From: an uncultured Bacteroidota bacterium
GTDB lineage: Bacteria > Bacteroidota > Bacteroidia > Bacteroidales > F082
Direction of reading: 5' to 3'
DNA: 38,509 bases
Assembly (NCBI GenBank): GCA_913055825.1
Contig: CAJXKB010000020.1
Coordinates: 1-38,509 of the forward strand
Positions 25,279-35,054 of this stretch are shown in pieces. A model generated the notes under the pieces. It was not told the origin of the DNA. It searched no databases and worked only from the letters and a program-made list of their open reading frames with translations. Position numbers and translations under genes: made by a program. How positions within the stretch are numbered: position 1 is the first letter of the stretch; every line of letters starts with the position of its first letter.

Positions 25279-26538
25279 TTAGCTTCCGAAGTCGTCAAAC
25301 ATGATCATTTCTTCGGGGACACCCAAATCATCAAGCATTTTGAGCACAGCGCTAATCATCATGGGGGGTCCACAGAGATAGTATTCAATTTCTTCCGGTT
25401 CGGGATGATTTTTCAAATAGGTATCGTAAATCACCTGGTGGATAAAGCCGGTTTTACCTTTCCAGTCGTCCTCGGGCAAAGGTTCAGATAAAGCCACTTC
25501 AAATCGAAAATTATCATTTTCAGATTGGATTTTCTCAAACTGATCGACATAGAAAAGTTCTTTCAGCGAACGGCCTCCATACCAAAATGTAGTTTTTCGT
25601 TTGGTATGCTTGGTTTTGAACAGATCGAAAATGTGTGAGCGCATGGGAGCCATACCGGCTCCCCCGCCGATAAACATCATTTCGTGGTCGGTGTCTTTAA
25701 CGAAAAACTCACCGTAAGGGCCGGATATAGTAACTTTATCACCCGGTTTTCTTGAAAAAACATAAGAAGAACAAATTCCCGGGTTCACATTTGCAAAACC
25801 GTTTTTCTTACGATCCCAGGGGGGCGTAGCAATACGTATATTTAGCATAATTATGTTTCCTTCAGCAGGATGATTGGCCATTGAATAGGCCCTGAAAACA
25901 GGTTCCGGATTTTTCATTTTCAAATCCCACATACCGAAATGATCCCAGTCACTGCGATATTCCTCTTCAATATCCATATCTTTAAAATCAACTTCAATTT
26001 TTGGTACGTCAATCTGAATATAGCCACCTGAGCGGAAATCCATATGTTCACCTTCAGGAAGTTTAACCACAAATTCTTTGATAAAGGTGGCCACATTGTG
26101 GTTTGAAACCACTTCGCATTCCCATTTCTTAATACCAAAAATTTCTGCCGGTACCTTTATTTCCATATCCTCGCGAACTTTCACCTGACAGCCGAGACGC
26201 CAGTGGTTTTGTTGTTCTTTACGGGTAAAAAATCCCTTTTCGGTAGGTAAAATGCTGCCGGCACCCGATTCAACCTGTAAGCGGCACATCCCACAGGTTC
26301 CACCGCCACCACATGCAGAGGGGAGAAATATTTTTTCATTGGCCAGTGTCGAAAGCAACGAAGAGCCCGGGTTGGTTTCAATCTCTTTTTCTTCGTTGAT
26401 ACGGATTTTAACTTTTCCCTGGGGCATCAGCTTTTTTCGGGCAATAATCAACATTACCACCAAAAGCATGATGATGGTGAGAAATACGATAATACTTAGA
26501 AAAATAACAGTACCGGTGCCTATTGATAATACAATCAT
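25279..26538 (-). CDS. nqrF: Na+-NQR subunit F (NADH dehydrogenase, 2Fe-2S/FAD)
   Basis: The electron entry subunit of the sodium-pumping NADH:quinone oxidoreductase. The 419-residue protein has an N-terminal TM helix (about 5-32), a plant-type 2Fe-2S ferredoxin domain with Cys76, Cys82, Cys85 (SACGGGGTCGMC) and Cys117 (LGCQ), and a ferredoxin-reductase-like module: FAD site RAYSMAN (216-222), NADH site GGGAGMAPMR (291-300) and CGPPMM (389-394). It takes hydride from NADH and passes electrons through FAD and the FeS centre to the membrane part. It starts 16 bp after nqrE. Confidence 0.97.
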   Translation of the reverse strand: MIVLSIGTGTVIFLSIIVFLTIIMLLVVMLIIARKKLMPQGKVKIRINEEKEIETNPGSSLLSTLANEKIFLPSACGGGGTCGMCRLQVESGAGSILPTEKGFFTRKEQQNHWRLGCQVKVREDMEIKVPAEIFGIKKWECEVVSNHNVATFIKEFVVKLPEGEHMDFRSGGYIQIDVPKIEVDFKDMDIEEEYRSDWDHFGMWDLKMKNPEPVFRAYSMANHPAEGNIIMLNIRIATPPWDRKKNGFANVNPGICSSYVFSRKPGDKVTISGPYGEFFVKDTDHEMMFIGGGAGMAPMRSHIFDLFKTKHTKRKTTFWYGGRSLKELFYVDQFEKIQSENDNFRFEVALSEPLPEDDWKGKTGFIHQVIYDTYLKNHPEPEEIEYYLCGPPMMISAVLKMLDDLGVPEEMIMFDDFGS

Positions 26539-26554
26539 TTTGCGAATATTTTAT

Positions 26555-27172
26555 TTACAGTTTAATACCAAGAAAGCTCATGAAAGCAATACCCATGAGA
26601 CCTGTTAGGATGAAAGTAATACCGATACCACGCAGGGCAGGAGGCACATTGGAATATCGTATTTTTTCGCGAATAGCTGCAATGGCCACAATTGCGAGGA
26701 ACCAACCCACCCCGGAGCCCAACCCAAAGGCTGTAGCCTGTCCGAGGGTTTGATAATCGCGTTCCTGCATAAATAACGATCCCCCTAAAATAGCACAGTT
26801 TACAGCAATCAATGGAAGAAAAATTCCCAATGAACTATATAATGAAGGCGAAAATTTCTCTACCACCATCTCAACCAACTGAACCATAGCGGCAATTACG
26901 GCAATAAAAATTATAAAGCTTAAAAAACTCAGGTCAACAGATGCAAATTGGGCATCAAGCCAAACCATTGCCCCGGGTTTTAAGATATATTCATTCAATA
27001 AATAATTGATGGGAACCGTAATTCCCAATACAAATATCACTGCCGCACCAAGTCCCACGGAAGTATCCACCGTTTTAGAAACAGCAAGGTATGAACACAT
27101 GCCTAAGAAATAGGCAAATATCATATTGTCAACAAAAATTGACTTTATAAATATGTTAAATATCTCGTGCAT
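26555..27172 (-). CDS. nqrE: Na+-NQR subunit E
   Basis: A 205-residue membrane subunit with six predicted helices. Together with NqrD it holds an intramembrane iron centre; the two cysteines used for this in Vibrio correspond here to Cys26 (LGMCSYLAV) and Cys126 (AVNCAILGG). The C-terminus ([22 protein letters not shown]) forms the last helix. RNF subunit A is homologous, but the gene order nqrA-F and the presence of NqrA and the NqrF FAD module identify the NQR type. It starts 23 bp after nqrD. Confidence 0.96.
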   Translation of the reverse strand: MHEIFNIFIKSIFVDNMIFAYFLGMCSYLAVSKTVDTSVGLGAAVIFVLGITVPINYLLNEYILKPGAMVWLDAQFASVDLSFLSFIIFIAVIAAMVQLVEMVVEKFSPSLYSSLGIFLPLIAVNCAILGGSLFMQERDYQTLGQATAFGLGSGVGWFLAIVAIAAIREKIRYSNVPPALRGIGITFILTGLMGIAFMSFLGIKL

Positions 27173-27195
27173 AATCTTTTCAATTTATTAGATGA

Positions 27196-27849
27196 CTATT
27201 TTTCAATTAATGATCGGTTGTAATATCGTTGTACCCAAATAATAACACCAACGGTAATTAGGGCCATGGGCGGTAAAATCATCAACCCATTGTTAACGTA
27301 ACCCATATTGTAAAGACTTTGCGGTACAATTTGGATATCGAATAACGTGCCCGACCCGAACAACTCCCTGAAAAAGGCAACAGTAATTAGTATTAATCCA
27401 TATCCCAGCCCGTTACCAATACCATCCAGGAAAGCCGGCCAGGGTTTGTTGCTCATGGCAAAAGCCTCAAGACGTCCCATGATGATACAGTTGGTGATAA
27501 TCAAACCCACAAAAACCGATAATTGTTTGCTAACATCAAAAAGAAATGCTTTCAGCAGCTGGTCAACTAAGATAACGAGGGTGGCAACAACTACCAACTG
27601 AACAATAATCCGGATACGGGGCGGAATACCATTACGAAGGAGCGACACCACAAAATTAGACACCCCGGTAACTATCATTACCGAAAGGGTCATCACGATA
27701 GCCGGCTTTAGTTTGGCAGTTACCGCGAGTGCCGAACAAATACCGAGTACCTGTACGGTAATAGGGTTATTCAGGTTTAAGGGTGAAGTAAGCAGCTTTA
27801 CGTTCTTAGCCGAAAACATGGGCTCCCGTTCTTTTTTATCTGTACTCAT
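27196..27849 (-). CDS. nqrD: Na+-NQR subunit D
   Basis: A 217-residue membrane subunit, homologous to NqrE and related in inverted topology. Cys38 ([10 protein letters not shown]) and Cys121 (ITNCIIMGR) match the cysteines that share the iron site with Nqr[21 protein letters not shown] in the middle is characteristic of NqrD/RnfE. The N-terminus has a short charged extension ([11 protein letters not shown]) before the first conserved block; Met11 is an alternative start. It begins 10 bp after nqrC. Confidence 0.96.
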   Translation of the reverse strand: MSTDKKEREPMFSAKNVKLLTSPLNLNNPITVQVLGICSALAVTAKLKPAIVMTLSVMIVTGVSNFVVSLLRNGIPPRIRIIVQLVVVATLVILVDQLLKAFLFDVSKQLSVFVGLIITNCIIMGRLEAFAMSNKPWPAFLDGIGNGLGYGLILITVAFFRELFGSGTLFDIQIVPQSLYNMGYVNNGLMILPPMALITVGVIIWVQRYYNRSLIEK

Positions 27850-27859
27850 ATCTTAAATC

Positions 27860-28597
27860 TTATCTGTGTTTTTTAATATAAGGTAAGTAACTCTTGATCG
27901 TATTCCGTAGCATGGCATCTACCCCTTTGCTGGTAAGTGTTCCTCCCGAAATGGCATCCACACCATGAATACGTTGATTTTCGGGAAGTTTCACAATTCC
28001 ACCCTTTACCACTTCTATGGAGGTAAAATTTCCCCGGTTATCAAAAATCTTTTTTCCTATAAATTGTTTTTGAAATTTAGGAGTTGCTATTTCACCTCCC
28101 AAACCCGGGGTTTCTGACTTATCATCAAAGAAAACGCCCAAAACAGTTTTAAAATCTGATTTTAAGGCTATATTGCCCCAAATAGGCCCCCATAACCCTG
28201 TTCCGAGCATCGGAATAATATAAATGGTTTGTCCGTCTTTTTTTGCAATATACAAAGGCAGATTATAGGGTTTGTGATGTGCTTTGTTGTAATTTTCTTT
28301 TTTCAAATCAATCAGGAAAGCCTGTGCATCTTCTTTAGGCGATTTTGTATAAGAGCTCAAAATGTTGCCTTTGGGATCAATCACCTGTTCTTCAACAATA
28401 TACTTATTAAATAATTGGATGGCATTATCGGCAGTACATTCTTGTACCTGAGCCGAAGCTAGTATGCCCTGCATCTTGTCGATGGCACGGTTACGTTCCT
28501 GGAAAGGTTTCAAAAGCATGGCAGCCAACGAAAGGAGCGCTGCTGCTATAATAACCAGAATTCCTGCATATCTGAATATATATCCGTTTGTGTACAT
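27860..28597 (-). CDS. nqrC: Na+-NQR subunit C (covalent FMN)
   Basis: A 245-residue subunit with one N-terminal TM helix (about 8-28) and a periplasmic FMN-binding domain. The attachment site is DAISGGTLTSKGVD, with Thr220 as the predicted FMN-bearing residue. Compared with the usual SGAT, the alanine is glycine, which I believe is common in Bacteroidota NqrC. GLWGPIWGNIAL and DDKSETPGLGGEI are further family blocks. The FMN is put on by ApbE encoded in the same run. It starts 14 bp after nqrB. Confidence 0.96.
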   Translation of the reverse strand: MYTNGYIFRYAGILVIIAAALLSLAAMLLKPFQERNRAIDKMQGILASAQVQECTADNAIQLFNKYIVEEQVIDPKGNILSSYTKSPKEDAQAFLIDLKKENYNKAHHKPYNLPLYIAKKDGQTIYIIPMLGTGLWGPIWGNIALKSDFKTVLGVFFDDKSETPGLGGEIATPKFQKQFIGKKIFDNRGNFTSIEVVKGGIVKLPENQRIHGVDAISGGTLTSKGVDAMLRNTIKSYLPYIKKHR

Positions 28598-28611
28598 ACT
28601 TCTATTATTTC

Positions 28612-29760
28612 TTAGTTAGTGAGGGCAAGTTTTGCCCTTTTCAGCCGTTTTTTAATATTTGATTCTACCACATAATGGTCAATTAGCGGAGCAAAAACGT
28701 TCAGCAGCAAAATAGCCAGCATCATGCCTTCGGGGTAGGCCGGGTTGAAAACGCGTATCAGCACAGCCATTATCCCGATAAGGAAACCATAATAATACTT
28801 TCCCTTGTTAGTTTGTGCCGAGGTTACCGGATCGGTAGCCATAAATACAGCGCCAAAAGCAAATCCCCCCATAATGAGATGTTGCCAGGCCGGGATTCCC
28901 ATGTAAGCATTGGCACCCCATAAATTAAACAGAAGCCCCATAACATATCCTCCCGCAAATACGGAAAACATGGTTCGCCAGCTGGCAATACCTGTAATTA
29001 GCAATATTAAACCGCCTATCAAAATAAGAAAGGTTGATGTTTCGCCAACTGATCCGGGTATAAACCCGAAGAACATATCGTGTACCGAAGGGAAATTGCT
29101 GAAATTTCCAACCAGCGCTTTTCCCAACGGGGTAGCACCGGAGAAAGTATCCAGTTTATCGGCAATCCACACTTTTTCACCGGACATATTTCCGGGATAG
29201 GCAAAAAACAAAAATGCCCTGGCGGTTAATGCCGGGTTAAAAACATTCATCCCTGTGCCCCCAAAAACTTCTTTACCAAAAACAACAGCAAAGGCTACGG
29301 CAAGAGCCAGCTCCCACAATGGAATATCGGGCGGAACAATTAAGGGAATAAGAATTCCGGAAACCAGAAATCCTTCATTTACCTCTTCGTGACGGATTTG
29401 GGCAAACATGAACTCAATTCCCAGTCCCACCACGTAAGACACAATAATAAGGGGCAGGACTTTCCAAAAACCATAAAAGAAATTGGTTAAAACGTCGGGA
29501 TGTTGTCCATAAGAAAGAAAATGCTGATAGCCAACATTCCACATACCAAACAACATGGCCGGAATCAAAGCAATCACCACAATAATCATAGTCCGTTTCA
29601 TATCAATGGCATCTCGAATATGGGCACCACTTTTGGTAACCGTATTTGGAACAAAAAGGAAAGTTTCGAATGCCTCAAATGTTGACTGAAGTTTTTCAAA
29701 CCTTCCCCCGGGCAGAAAATGCGGTTTTTGTTTATCAATAAAATTTCTTAGCGCTTTCAT
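28612..29760 (-). CDS. nqrB: Na+-NQR subunit B (covalent FMN, Na+ channel)
   Basis: The main membrane subunit, 382 residues with eight to ten helices. It carries a covalent FMN at Thr210 within DTFSGATPLGK, plus riboflavin and the sodium path in characterised homologues. GTGMNVFNPALTARAFLFFAYPG and FMATDPVTSAQTNKGKYYYG are strongly conserved blocks; the region LLNVFAPLIDHYVV near the C-terminus is also typical. It starts 24 bp after nqrA. Confidence 0.97.
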   Translation of the reverse strand: MKALRNFIDKQKPHFLPGGRFEKLQSTFEAFETFLFVPNTVTKSGAHIRDAIDMKRTMIIVVIALIPAMLFGMWNVGYQHFLSYGQHPDVLTNFFYGFWKVLPLIIVSYVVGLGIEFMFAQIRHEEVNEGFLVSGILIPLIVPPDIPLWELALAVAFAVVFGKEVFGGTGMNVFNPALTARAFLFFAYPGNMSGEKVWIADKLDTFSGATPLGKALVGNFSNFPSVHDMFFGFIPGSVGETSTFLILIGGLILLITGIASWRTMFSVFAGGYVMGLLFNLWGANAYMGIPAWQHLIMGGFAFGAVFMATDPVTSAQTNKGKYYYGFLIGIMAVLIRVFNPAYPEGMMLAILLLNVFAPLIDHYVVESNIKKRLKRAKLALTN

Positions 29761-29784
29761 GCAAATATTTTCAATTTCAGATTA

Positions 29785-31134
29785 TTAACTCATTTCCTTA
29801 CGCATCATATCCAGGCCATCCCTGATGATTTTCTGAATTTCCGTTTTAGAAGTATCTATCACTTCGCACAATGCAAAGTCCTCTTCATCAATTTCGTAAA
29901 TTCCGAGATTCTCCATCAGGTCAATATCCTGAACCAACACCGCTTTAATAAGCTGTAGTGGATAAATGTTGAAGGGGAAAACCTTTTCGAATTCGCCGGT
30001 CATTACAAAGGCACGTTTACCACCATGAACATTCGTGTCAAGTCGGTACTTTTTATCCGGGTTTAAAAAAGCGGGAAAGCTTCTCGAAAAGCTCCATTTA
30101 CCAAATCCGGGCAGGCCCCATCCCAAAAACTCAAAATAATCACCTTCGGGAATAACCGTAATTTGTTGGTGATAAAAACCTAAAAAGCCATCTTTTTCAA
30201 TTTTATCGCCTGTGAGTACATTGCCGCTGATAAACCGCAGTTTGCCTTTTTTTACATTGTCTTTCACCATATTACTAACAGAAGCACCCGCAGGGGTCTT
30301 AAAATAACGTGGTTTTAGCACTTCGGAACCCGTGAGGGCAACCAGCCGTGTAGTATCGTATTTTCCTGTGGTAAACAGCCGCCCGATTGTCATCACGTCC
30401 TGTGGATAAACGTACCAAACAATGTCACCTTTGTTAATGGGATCGAGCCGGCTGATGTGTACACTAACATTTCCCGAAGGGTGAGGCCCCTGAAAACTGT
30501 TAATCTTCACATTTTTAGCATTCAAAAAAACCTTAGAAACCGTCTTTTGTGCATGCACATTTAAAAATATATTTCCGGTAGTTAGTTTAGCCAAAACATC
30601 CAGCCCGGCCTGAAATTCATCACCATGGCCGTGAACCATTAAGTCAAAATCAGGCGCCAAAGGCGAACTGTCGAAAGCCGGAATAAAAATGGATTTAGGA
30701 GTGTCTTTTGGATCGGCAACCACCGAGTACGGCCGTTGCCTGAGAACCGGCCAAACTCCACTTTTTAGCATTTTTTCCGTAATGGCTTCCCGGTTCATGC
30801 CTGAGAGATCAGAAATTCCGAAATCCAACATCTCATTTTTTCCATCCGTCTCAATGATAATTTCCAGCAATTTCCGCTTGGCCCCCCTCCTTATTTCGAC
30901 TATTTTTCCACTAACCGGTGAGGTATAATAAATATCGTTGCGGTATTTATCAAAAAACAAAGGGCTTCCGGCTTTCACTTCGGCACCCTCTTGTACCAAT
31001 ACTTTAGGAAAACAGCCTATGAAATCGACAGGTTTCACAGCAAACAATCGGGAATTCAGGTCAACGACGGTTTTCTCGGCATCTCCTAACAACTTGATAT
31101 CAAGGCCTTTTTTAATAGAATAAACAGATGACAT
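29785..31134 (-). CDS. nqrA: Na+-NQR subunit A
   Basis: A 449-residue peripheral subunit on the cytoplasmic side of the sodium-pumping NADH:quinone oxidoreductase, implicated in ubiquinone binding; in Bacteroidota the acceptor is presumably menaquinone. The start SIKKGLDIKLLGDAEK, the KAGSPLFFDKYRNDIYYTSP block, LRQRPYSVVADP and GSEVLKPRYFKTPAGAS are family hallmarks. It is first in the operon. The 265-bp divergent region upstream has no promoter with consensus boxes on this strand. Confidence 0.96.
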   Translation of the reverse strand: MSSVYSIKKGLDIKLLGDAEKTVVDLNSRLFAVKPVDFIGCFPKVLVQEGAEVKAGSPLFFDKYRNDIYYTSPVSGKIVEIRRGAKRKLLEIIIETDGKNEMLDFGISDLSGMNREAITEKMLKSGVWPVLRQRPYSVVADPKDTPKSIFIPAFDSSPLAPDFDLMVHGHGDEFQAGLDVLAKLTTGNIFLNVHAQKTVSKVFLNAKNVKINSFQGPHPSGNVSVHISRLDPINKGDIVWYVYPQDVMTIGRLFTTGKYDTTRLVALTGSEVLKPRYFKTPAGASVSNMVKDNVKKGKLRFISGNVLTGDKIEKDGFLGFYHQQITVIPEGDYFEFLGWGLPGFGKWSFSRSFPAFLNPDKKYRLDTNVHGGKRAFVMTGEFEKVFPFNIYPLQLIKAVLVQDIDLMENLGIYEIDEEDFALCEVIDTSKTEIQKIIRDGLDMMRKEMS

Positions 31135-31399
31135 ATATAATTTAATTCATGTAGATTTGCGGGCGCAAGTTAAATAATTAACAGTTACAACCAAGACTTA
31201 AAATTAAAAAAAAATCCCGAATAAACAGTTGTTGCTAAATTTTATGATCTGCTTATTATTCACAGCTTATTTTTTGCTGCCAATCAAATTTTTACATTTT
31301 TCAAACCGGGATTGGTCAAATCGAAAACATACTAATTTTTTTTAAAAAGATACAAATCAAAAACTTTAATTAGGTTTGTATCCTTAAATTTATTTCGTC
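31135..31399. promoter_or_regulatory. Divergent control region between nqrA and the T9SS plug gene
   Basis: 265 bp, very AT-rich, no open frame of note. On the plus side TAGGTTTG (31371-31378) fits TAnnTTTG 21 bp before the TTG start of the plug gene. No TTTG lies at the right distance upstream. For nqrA I see no good -7 box; a loose TAACTTG is at 31165-31171 on the minus strand. Confidence 0.4.
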
Positions 31400-32674
31400 T
31401 TGAAGATTATTCGTATTTCATTCCTGTTCGCCGGCCTGTTTATATGGATGTGCCATCCTGTTTTTTCACAGCAAATTAGCAATACCGACAAAACTTATGA
31501 CGAAAATATCGTCACGGTTTTGTTGCATGCTAATGGCAACCAGATGCAAGCACCCGTCATCGAGTTGGGGTCTAACGAAAAACTGGAGTTGTCTTTCGAC
31601 GATTTAAGCAATCAGTATTATCTTTTTCATTACACTTTTGTACACTGTACCTCTGATTGGAAAACCTCCGATTTGGATCCCATCGATTATATTGACGGCT
31701 ATTTTGAAGGTGATATAAAAAATTACAAATTCTCGTTTAATACCATCACACCTTATATTCATTACGATTTAGTTTTCCCTACCGACGAGATGCGTATCAA
31801 ACTTTCCGGAAATTATATTTTGAAAGTTTATGTTGATGATGGTTCAGGGACTCAGACCATAATTACACGGCGCTTTTACGTAACAGAAACCCAAGCCAAC
31901 ATCAGTGCCCGTGTTTCACCACGGCCTAAAAATGTTGATTTTTTACACAAAAAACAGCAAATTGACCTGCAAATCCATACTCAAAATATTTTTGGAGATG
32001 AACCCGAACAACGTTTCAAAGTAAATATCCGTCAGGATGGACGTTGGGACAACATGAAAACCGGTCTCCATCCCACATCGGTAAACCAAAACACACTTTA
32101 TTTTGATTTTCCTGACGGGATTGTATTCGACGGTGGAAACGAAGCTCGTTTTTTCGACATGAAAACTTATCGCTATTTGTCGGAATCAATCAGCCGGATT
32201 GTCCAGGGTCAAAATTATTATAATGTCACACTCCATACTGATTATCCCCGGAAAGGGAAACCTTACGAAACCTACAAAACCATTCGCGGACAAGAACTTA
32301 TAACAGCACGTAATGATCAGGACCCAATGTTGGAAGGCGATTATGCCCTGGTTCATTTTTCATTAAAAAGCACAAAATTTCAGCAGGCTTCTGTTTATCT
32401 GATGGGGGCGCTAACGCAATGGAATATTGAAACCGAAGGAAAAATGACCTATAATAATAAAAGCCGTCAATATGAAGGGCAGCTGTTTTTAAAGCAGGGA
32501 TATTATGAATATTGGTATGTTGTAGTTCCTGACGGGATGCAAAAAGGTGATGTTACTAAAGTTGAGGGAGACCATTGGGAAACCACACACAGTTACACGG
32601 TTTATCTTTATTATCACCACCGCATGCCTGAGTATGACCAGTTGCTGGGAACACAGGAAATTTCGGCACATTAA
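31400..32674 (+). CDS. Type IX secretion system plug protein (DUF5103)
   Basis: A 424-residue exported protein of the DUF5103 family, whose characterised member closes the periplasmic side of the SprA translocon when no substrate is present. The signal peptide covers residues 1-23 (ending PVFS). Family blocks are YYLFHYTFVHCTSDWKTSDL, IDGYFEGDIKNYKFSFNT and SGNYILKVYVDDG. The C-terminal 90 residues (VYLMGALTQWN, YEGQLFLKQGYYEYWYV) look like an immunoglobulin-like E-set. The start is TTG at 31400: an in-frame stop lies at 31385-31387 and the first ATG comes after half the signal peptide. Its presence fits the T9SS tail on the beta-helix protein at 967-2769. Confidence 0.85.
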   Translation: MKIIRISFLFAGLFIWMCHPVFSQQISNTDKTYDENIVTVLLHANGNQMQAPVIELGSNEKLELSFDDLSNQYYLFHYTFVHCTSDWKTSDLDPIDYIDGYFEGDIKNYKFSFNTITPYIHYDLVFPTDEMRIKLSGNYILKVYVDDGSGTQTIITRRFYVTETQANISARVSPRPKNVDFLHKKQQIDLQIHTQNIFGDEPEQRFKVNIRQDGRWDNMKTGLHPTSVNQNTLYFDFPDGIVFDGGNEARFFDMKTYRYLSESISRIVQGQNYYNVTLHTDYPRKGKPYETYKTIRGQELITARNDQDPMLEGDYALVHFSLKSTKFQQASVYLMGALTQWNIETEGKMTYNNKSRQYEGQLFLKQGYYEYWYVVVPDGMQKGDVTKVEGDHWETTHSYTVYLYYHHRMPEYDQLLGTQEISAH

Positions 32675-32721
32675 GAAAAATTCCGTACCTATGCAACAAA
32701 TAAAAAGTTAAATCTGATTAT

Positions 32722-33708
32722 ATGCATGCATTAGAAGCACTCGATCATATACGGCTAAACTTCAGCCCGGCCAGTTTAACAACACTTAATCTGACTTTGG
32801 CTTTTGTGATGTTTGGTGTTGCACTCGACATAAAACTCAATGGTTTTAAGGAAATTATTTATAAACCCAAATCGGTAATTGTAGGTGTGCTTTCACAATT
32901 TCTTGCGCTTCCCCTTTTTACTTTTTTATTGGTTGTTTTGCTCAAAAATTACATTTCGCCAACCATCGGCCTGGGAATGATTTTGGTAGCTGCCTGCCCC
33001 GGAGGTAATATTTCTAATTTTATTTCTTCGCTTGCTAAAGGAAATGTGGCTTTATCGGTCAGCCTAACGGCAATTGCAACACTGGCAGCCGTTTTTATGA
33101 CCCCTCTTAATTTTTCGATATGGGGTAAATTATACACCGGGATTTTGGAACATTCTTCGGCCAGCAAGTTGGTGCGCCCGCTCGACATCGATTTTTGGCA
33201 AATGTTTCAAACGGTTTTTATTATTTTGGGGATACCTTTAATCCTCGGAATTTTTGTAAACCACAAATGGCCTGAATTCACAAAAAAAATCACAAAAACG
33301 ATTAAACAAATCTCCATTTTGGCTTTTGTTGCCATTGTCGTTATTGCTTTCGCGAAAAATTTTGATCATTTTCTGCTGGCTATCAAATATATTTTTTTAA
33401 TTGTACTGGTTCATAATACACTGGCCCTAACGACAGGATACGGATTAGCAAAACTTTTTAAAAGGCCTATGATCGATCGGAAAACCATCTCCATTGAAAC
33501 CGGAATTCAAAATTCAGGTCTGGCACTGGTGTTGATTTTTAACCCGAAAATTTTTCCACCCGGACTGGAATTGGGTGGTATGGCGATTATTGCTGCCTGG
33601 TGGGGCATTTGGCATATCGTTGCAGGCCTTACGATGGCCACTATTTGGTCAAATCCAAAAATAAAATTTCGATTGAAATCCCTCATTAATTTCACCAATG
33701 GGCATTAA
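32722..33708 (+). CDS. Bile acid:sodium symporter family (BASS) transporter
   Basis: A 328-residue membrane protein with nine to ten helices. The family blocks LTLAFVMFGVALDIKL at 25-40 and VAACPGGNISNFISSLAKGNVALS at about 92-115 hold the broken-helix Na+ and substrate site; IETGIQNSGLALVLIF near 257-272 is the matching second block. Relatives move organic anions with Na+, from bile acids to pyruvate or pantoate, so the substrate here is open. Given the neighbouring Na+-pumping NQR operon, a sodium gradient is available to it. The acyltransferase gene overlaps its end by 11 bp. Confidence 0.9.
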   Translation: MHALEALDHIRLNFSPASLTTLNLTLAFVMFGVALDIKLNGFKEIIYKPKSVIVGVLSQFLALPLFTFLLVVLLKNYISPTIGLGMILVAACPGGNISNFISSLAKGNVALSVSLTAIATLAAVFMTPLNFSIWGKLYTGILEHSSASKLVRPLDIDFWQMFQTVFIILGIPLILGIFVNHKWPEFTKKITKTIKQISILAFVAIVVIAFAKNFDHFLLAIKYIFLIVLVHNTLALTTGYGLAKLFKRPMIDRKTISIETGIQNSGLALVLIFNPKIFPPGLELGGMAIIAAWWGIWHIVAGLTMATIWSNPKIKFRLKSLINFTNGH

Positions 33709-35050
33709 GGACATTGAAAAACATTCAACTGCTTTTGTCCTGTTAAAACATTGGGTCAAATTTTGGCACAATTGGATTTTTTACCGGAAAGTTGAATACA
33801 TCAACCGTGAAAAAGTACCCATCCACGAACATCTCATTTTCACTCCCAACCATCAAAATGCCTTAATGGATGCATTGGCCATAGAAATGTCGTTTCGTAA
33901 TCAATTTGTTTTTTTAGCACGCTCCGATATTTTTCAAAACAGGTTTATTGCCAAACTCCTTTATTTCTTTAAAATATTACCGGTTTACCGGATCCGTGAC
34001 GGTTATGATTCATTAAAGAAGAATCAGGAAATTTTTGCCAAAACCATGGACATTATCCGCAACAAAAACGGATTTGTCATTTTCCCTGAAGGAAACCATG
34101 CCGGGTTCAGGCGTTTGCGAAGCTTGAAAAAGGGTTTTGCCCGAATTGCGTATCAAGCCGAAGAAGCTGCCGGCTATCAGTTAGATATGAAAATTATTCC
34201 GGTGGGTATCAACTATACGCATTATGAAAGCTATCGCAGCGATTTGCTGGTTATTTTTGGTGAACCGGTGGATGCTTCCGATTTTTATGAGCCTCATAAA
34301 ATTAACCCCGCTGTGGCTTATAACCTCATCAAAGAAAAGCTGGCTGAAAAAATAAAGCCATTGATGATTGAAATAGACAGCCCATATTACGATTTATATC
34401 ATGGCTTGCGGAAAATATACGGAAAGCAAGCCTGCCAATGGCTATCGCTGAATCCAAAACGGCTTTACGAACGGTTTCAGGCTGAAAAAATAATGATTGA
34501 CCGGCTTAAAAAGTATGAAACCGGACATCCCGGTGCCATGCCTGTTTTCGACAAACAGTTAAAAGATTATCTGGAAAATCTTGAAATCATGCACTTTTCG
34601 CATGAAGAAATGACACAAAAACCTGCTTCAATTTTCATGTTAGGGTTAAAAATATTGGGATTAGTTGCCGGCTTTCCGCTTTTTACATATGGTTATCTCA
34701 ATCATTTTATTCCTTATTTTATCTCTCTGTACGCTTCCCGCAAAGTAAAAGACCCGCAATTTCGAAGCTCGTTTAAATATGTTTTCAGCCTTGTGCTTTT
34801 TCCCTTGTTTTATGTTTTACAAACAGCCATTGTAAACCTGATTTTTCCACATGCATGGTTTGTAATTTCGTACCTGATTAGCCTTCCGCCATCAGCGGCT
34901 TTTGCCTGGAACTATGCAAAGTTTTTCAAAAAAACACGGAAACAATTTTTCTTTATAAAGCATCGGAGGCGGAAAACCGAAAGGTATAAAAACGCAGAAA
35001 ATTTGTGGGATGAAATCGACAATCGCATGCACGTTGTATTTGGAAAATAA
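33698..35050 (+). CDS. PlsC-like acyltransferase with C-terminal membrane domain
   Basis: A 450-residue protein. The N-terminal 230 residues are a glycerolipid acyltransferase domain: TPNHQNALMD with His52 and Asp58 as the catalytic pair (spacing HX5D, as in the yeast Sct1/Gpt2 type, not the HX4D of E. coli PlsC), RSDIFQNRF, FPEGNHAGFRRLRSLKKG and the I-P-V-GINYTHYES block. The C-terminal part has two or three TM helices between about 310 and 405 and a basic tail. Acylation of glycerol 3-phosphate or lysophosphatidate at the membrane is the likely role. It overlaps the BASS gene by 11 bp and converges with dapF after 4 bp. Confidence 0.85.
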   Translation: MGIKDIEKHSTAFVLLKHWVKFWHNWIFYRKVEYINREKVPIHEHLIFTPNHQNALMDALAIEMSFRNQFVFLARSDIFQNRFIAKLLYFFKILPVYRIRDGYDSLKKNQEIFAKTMDIIRNKNGFVIFPEGNHAGFRRLRSLKKGFARIAYQAEEAAGYQLDMKIIPVGINYTHYESYRSDLLVIFGEPVDASDFYEPHKINPAVAYNLIKEKLAEKIKPLMIEIDSPYYDLYHGLRKIYGKQACQWLSLNPKRLYERFQAEKIMIDRLKKYETGHPGAMPVFDKQLKDYLENLEIMHFSHEEMTQKPASIFMLGLKILGLVAGFPLFTYGYLNHFIPYFISLYASRKVKDPQFRSSFKYVFSLVLFPLFYVLQTAIVNLIFPHAWFVISYLISLPPSAAFAWNYAKFFKKTRKQFFFIKHRRRKTERYKNAENLWDEIDNRMHVVFGK

Positions 35051-35054
35051 AATA

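Noticed and set aside
26555-31134. RNF complex instead of NQR
   Set aside because: NqrA is present, NqrF has the FAD/NADH module fused to a single 2Fe-2S domain, and the order is nqrA-F; RNF would have RnfB and RnfC.
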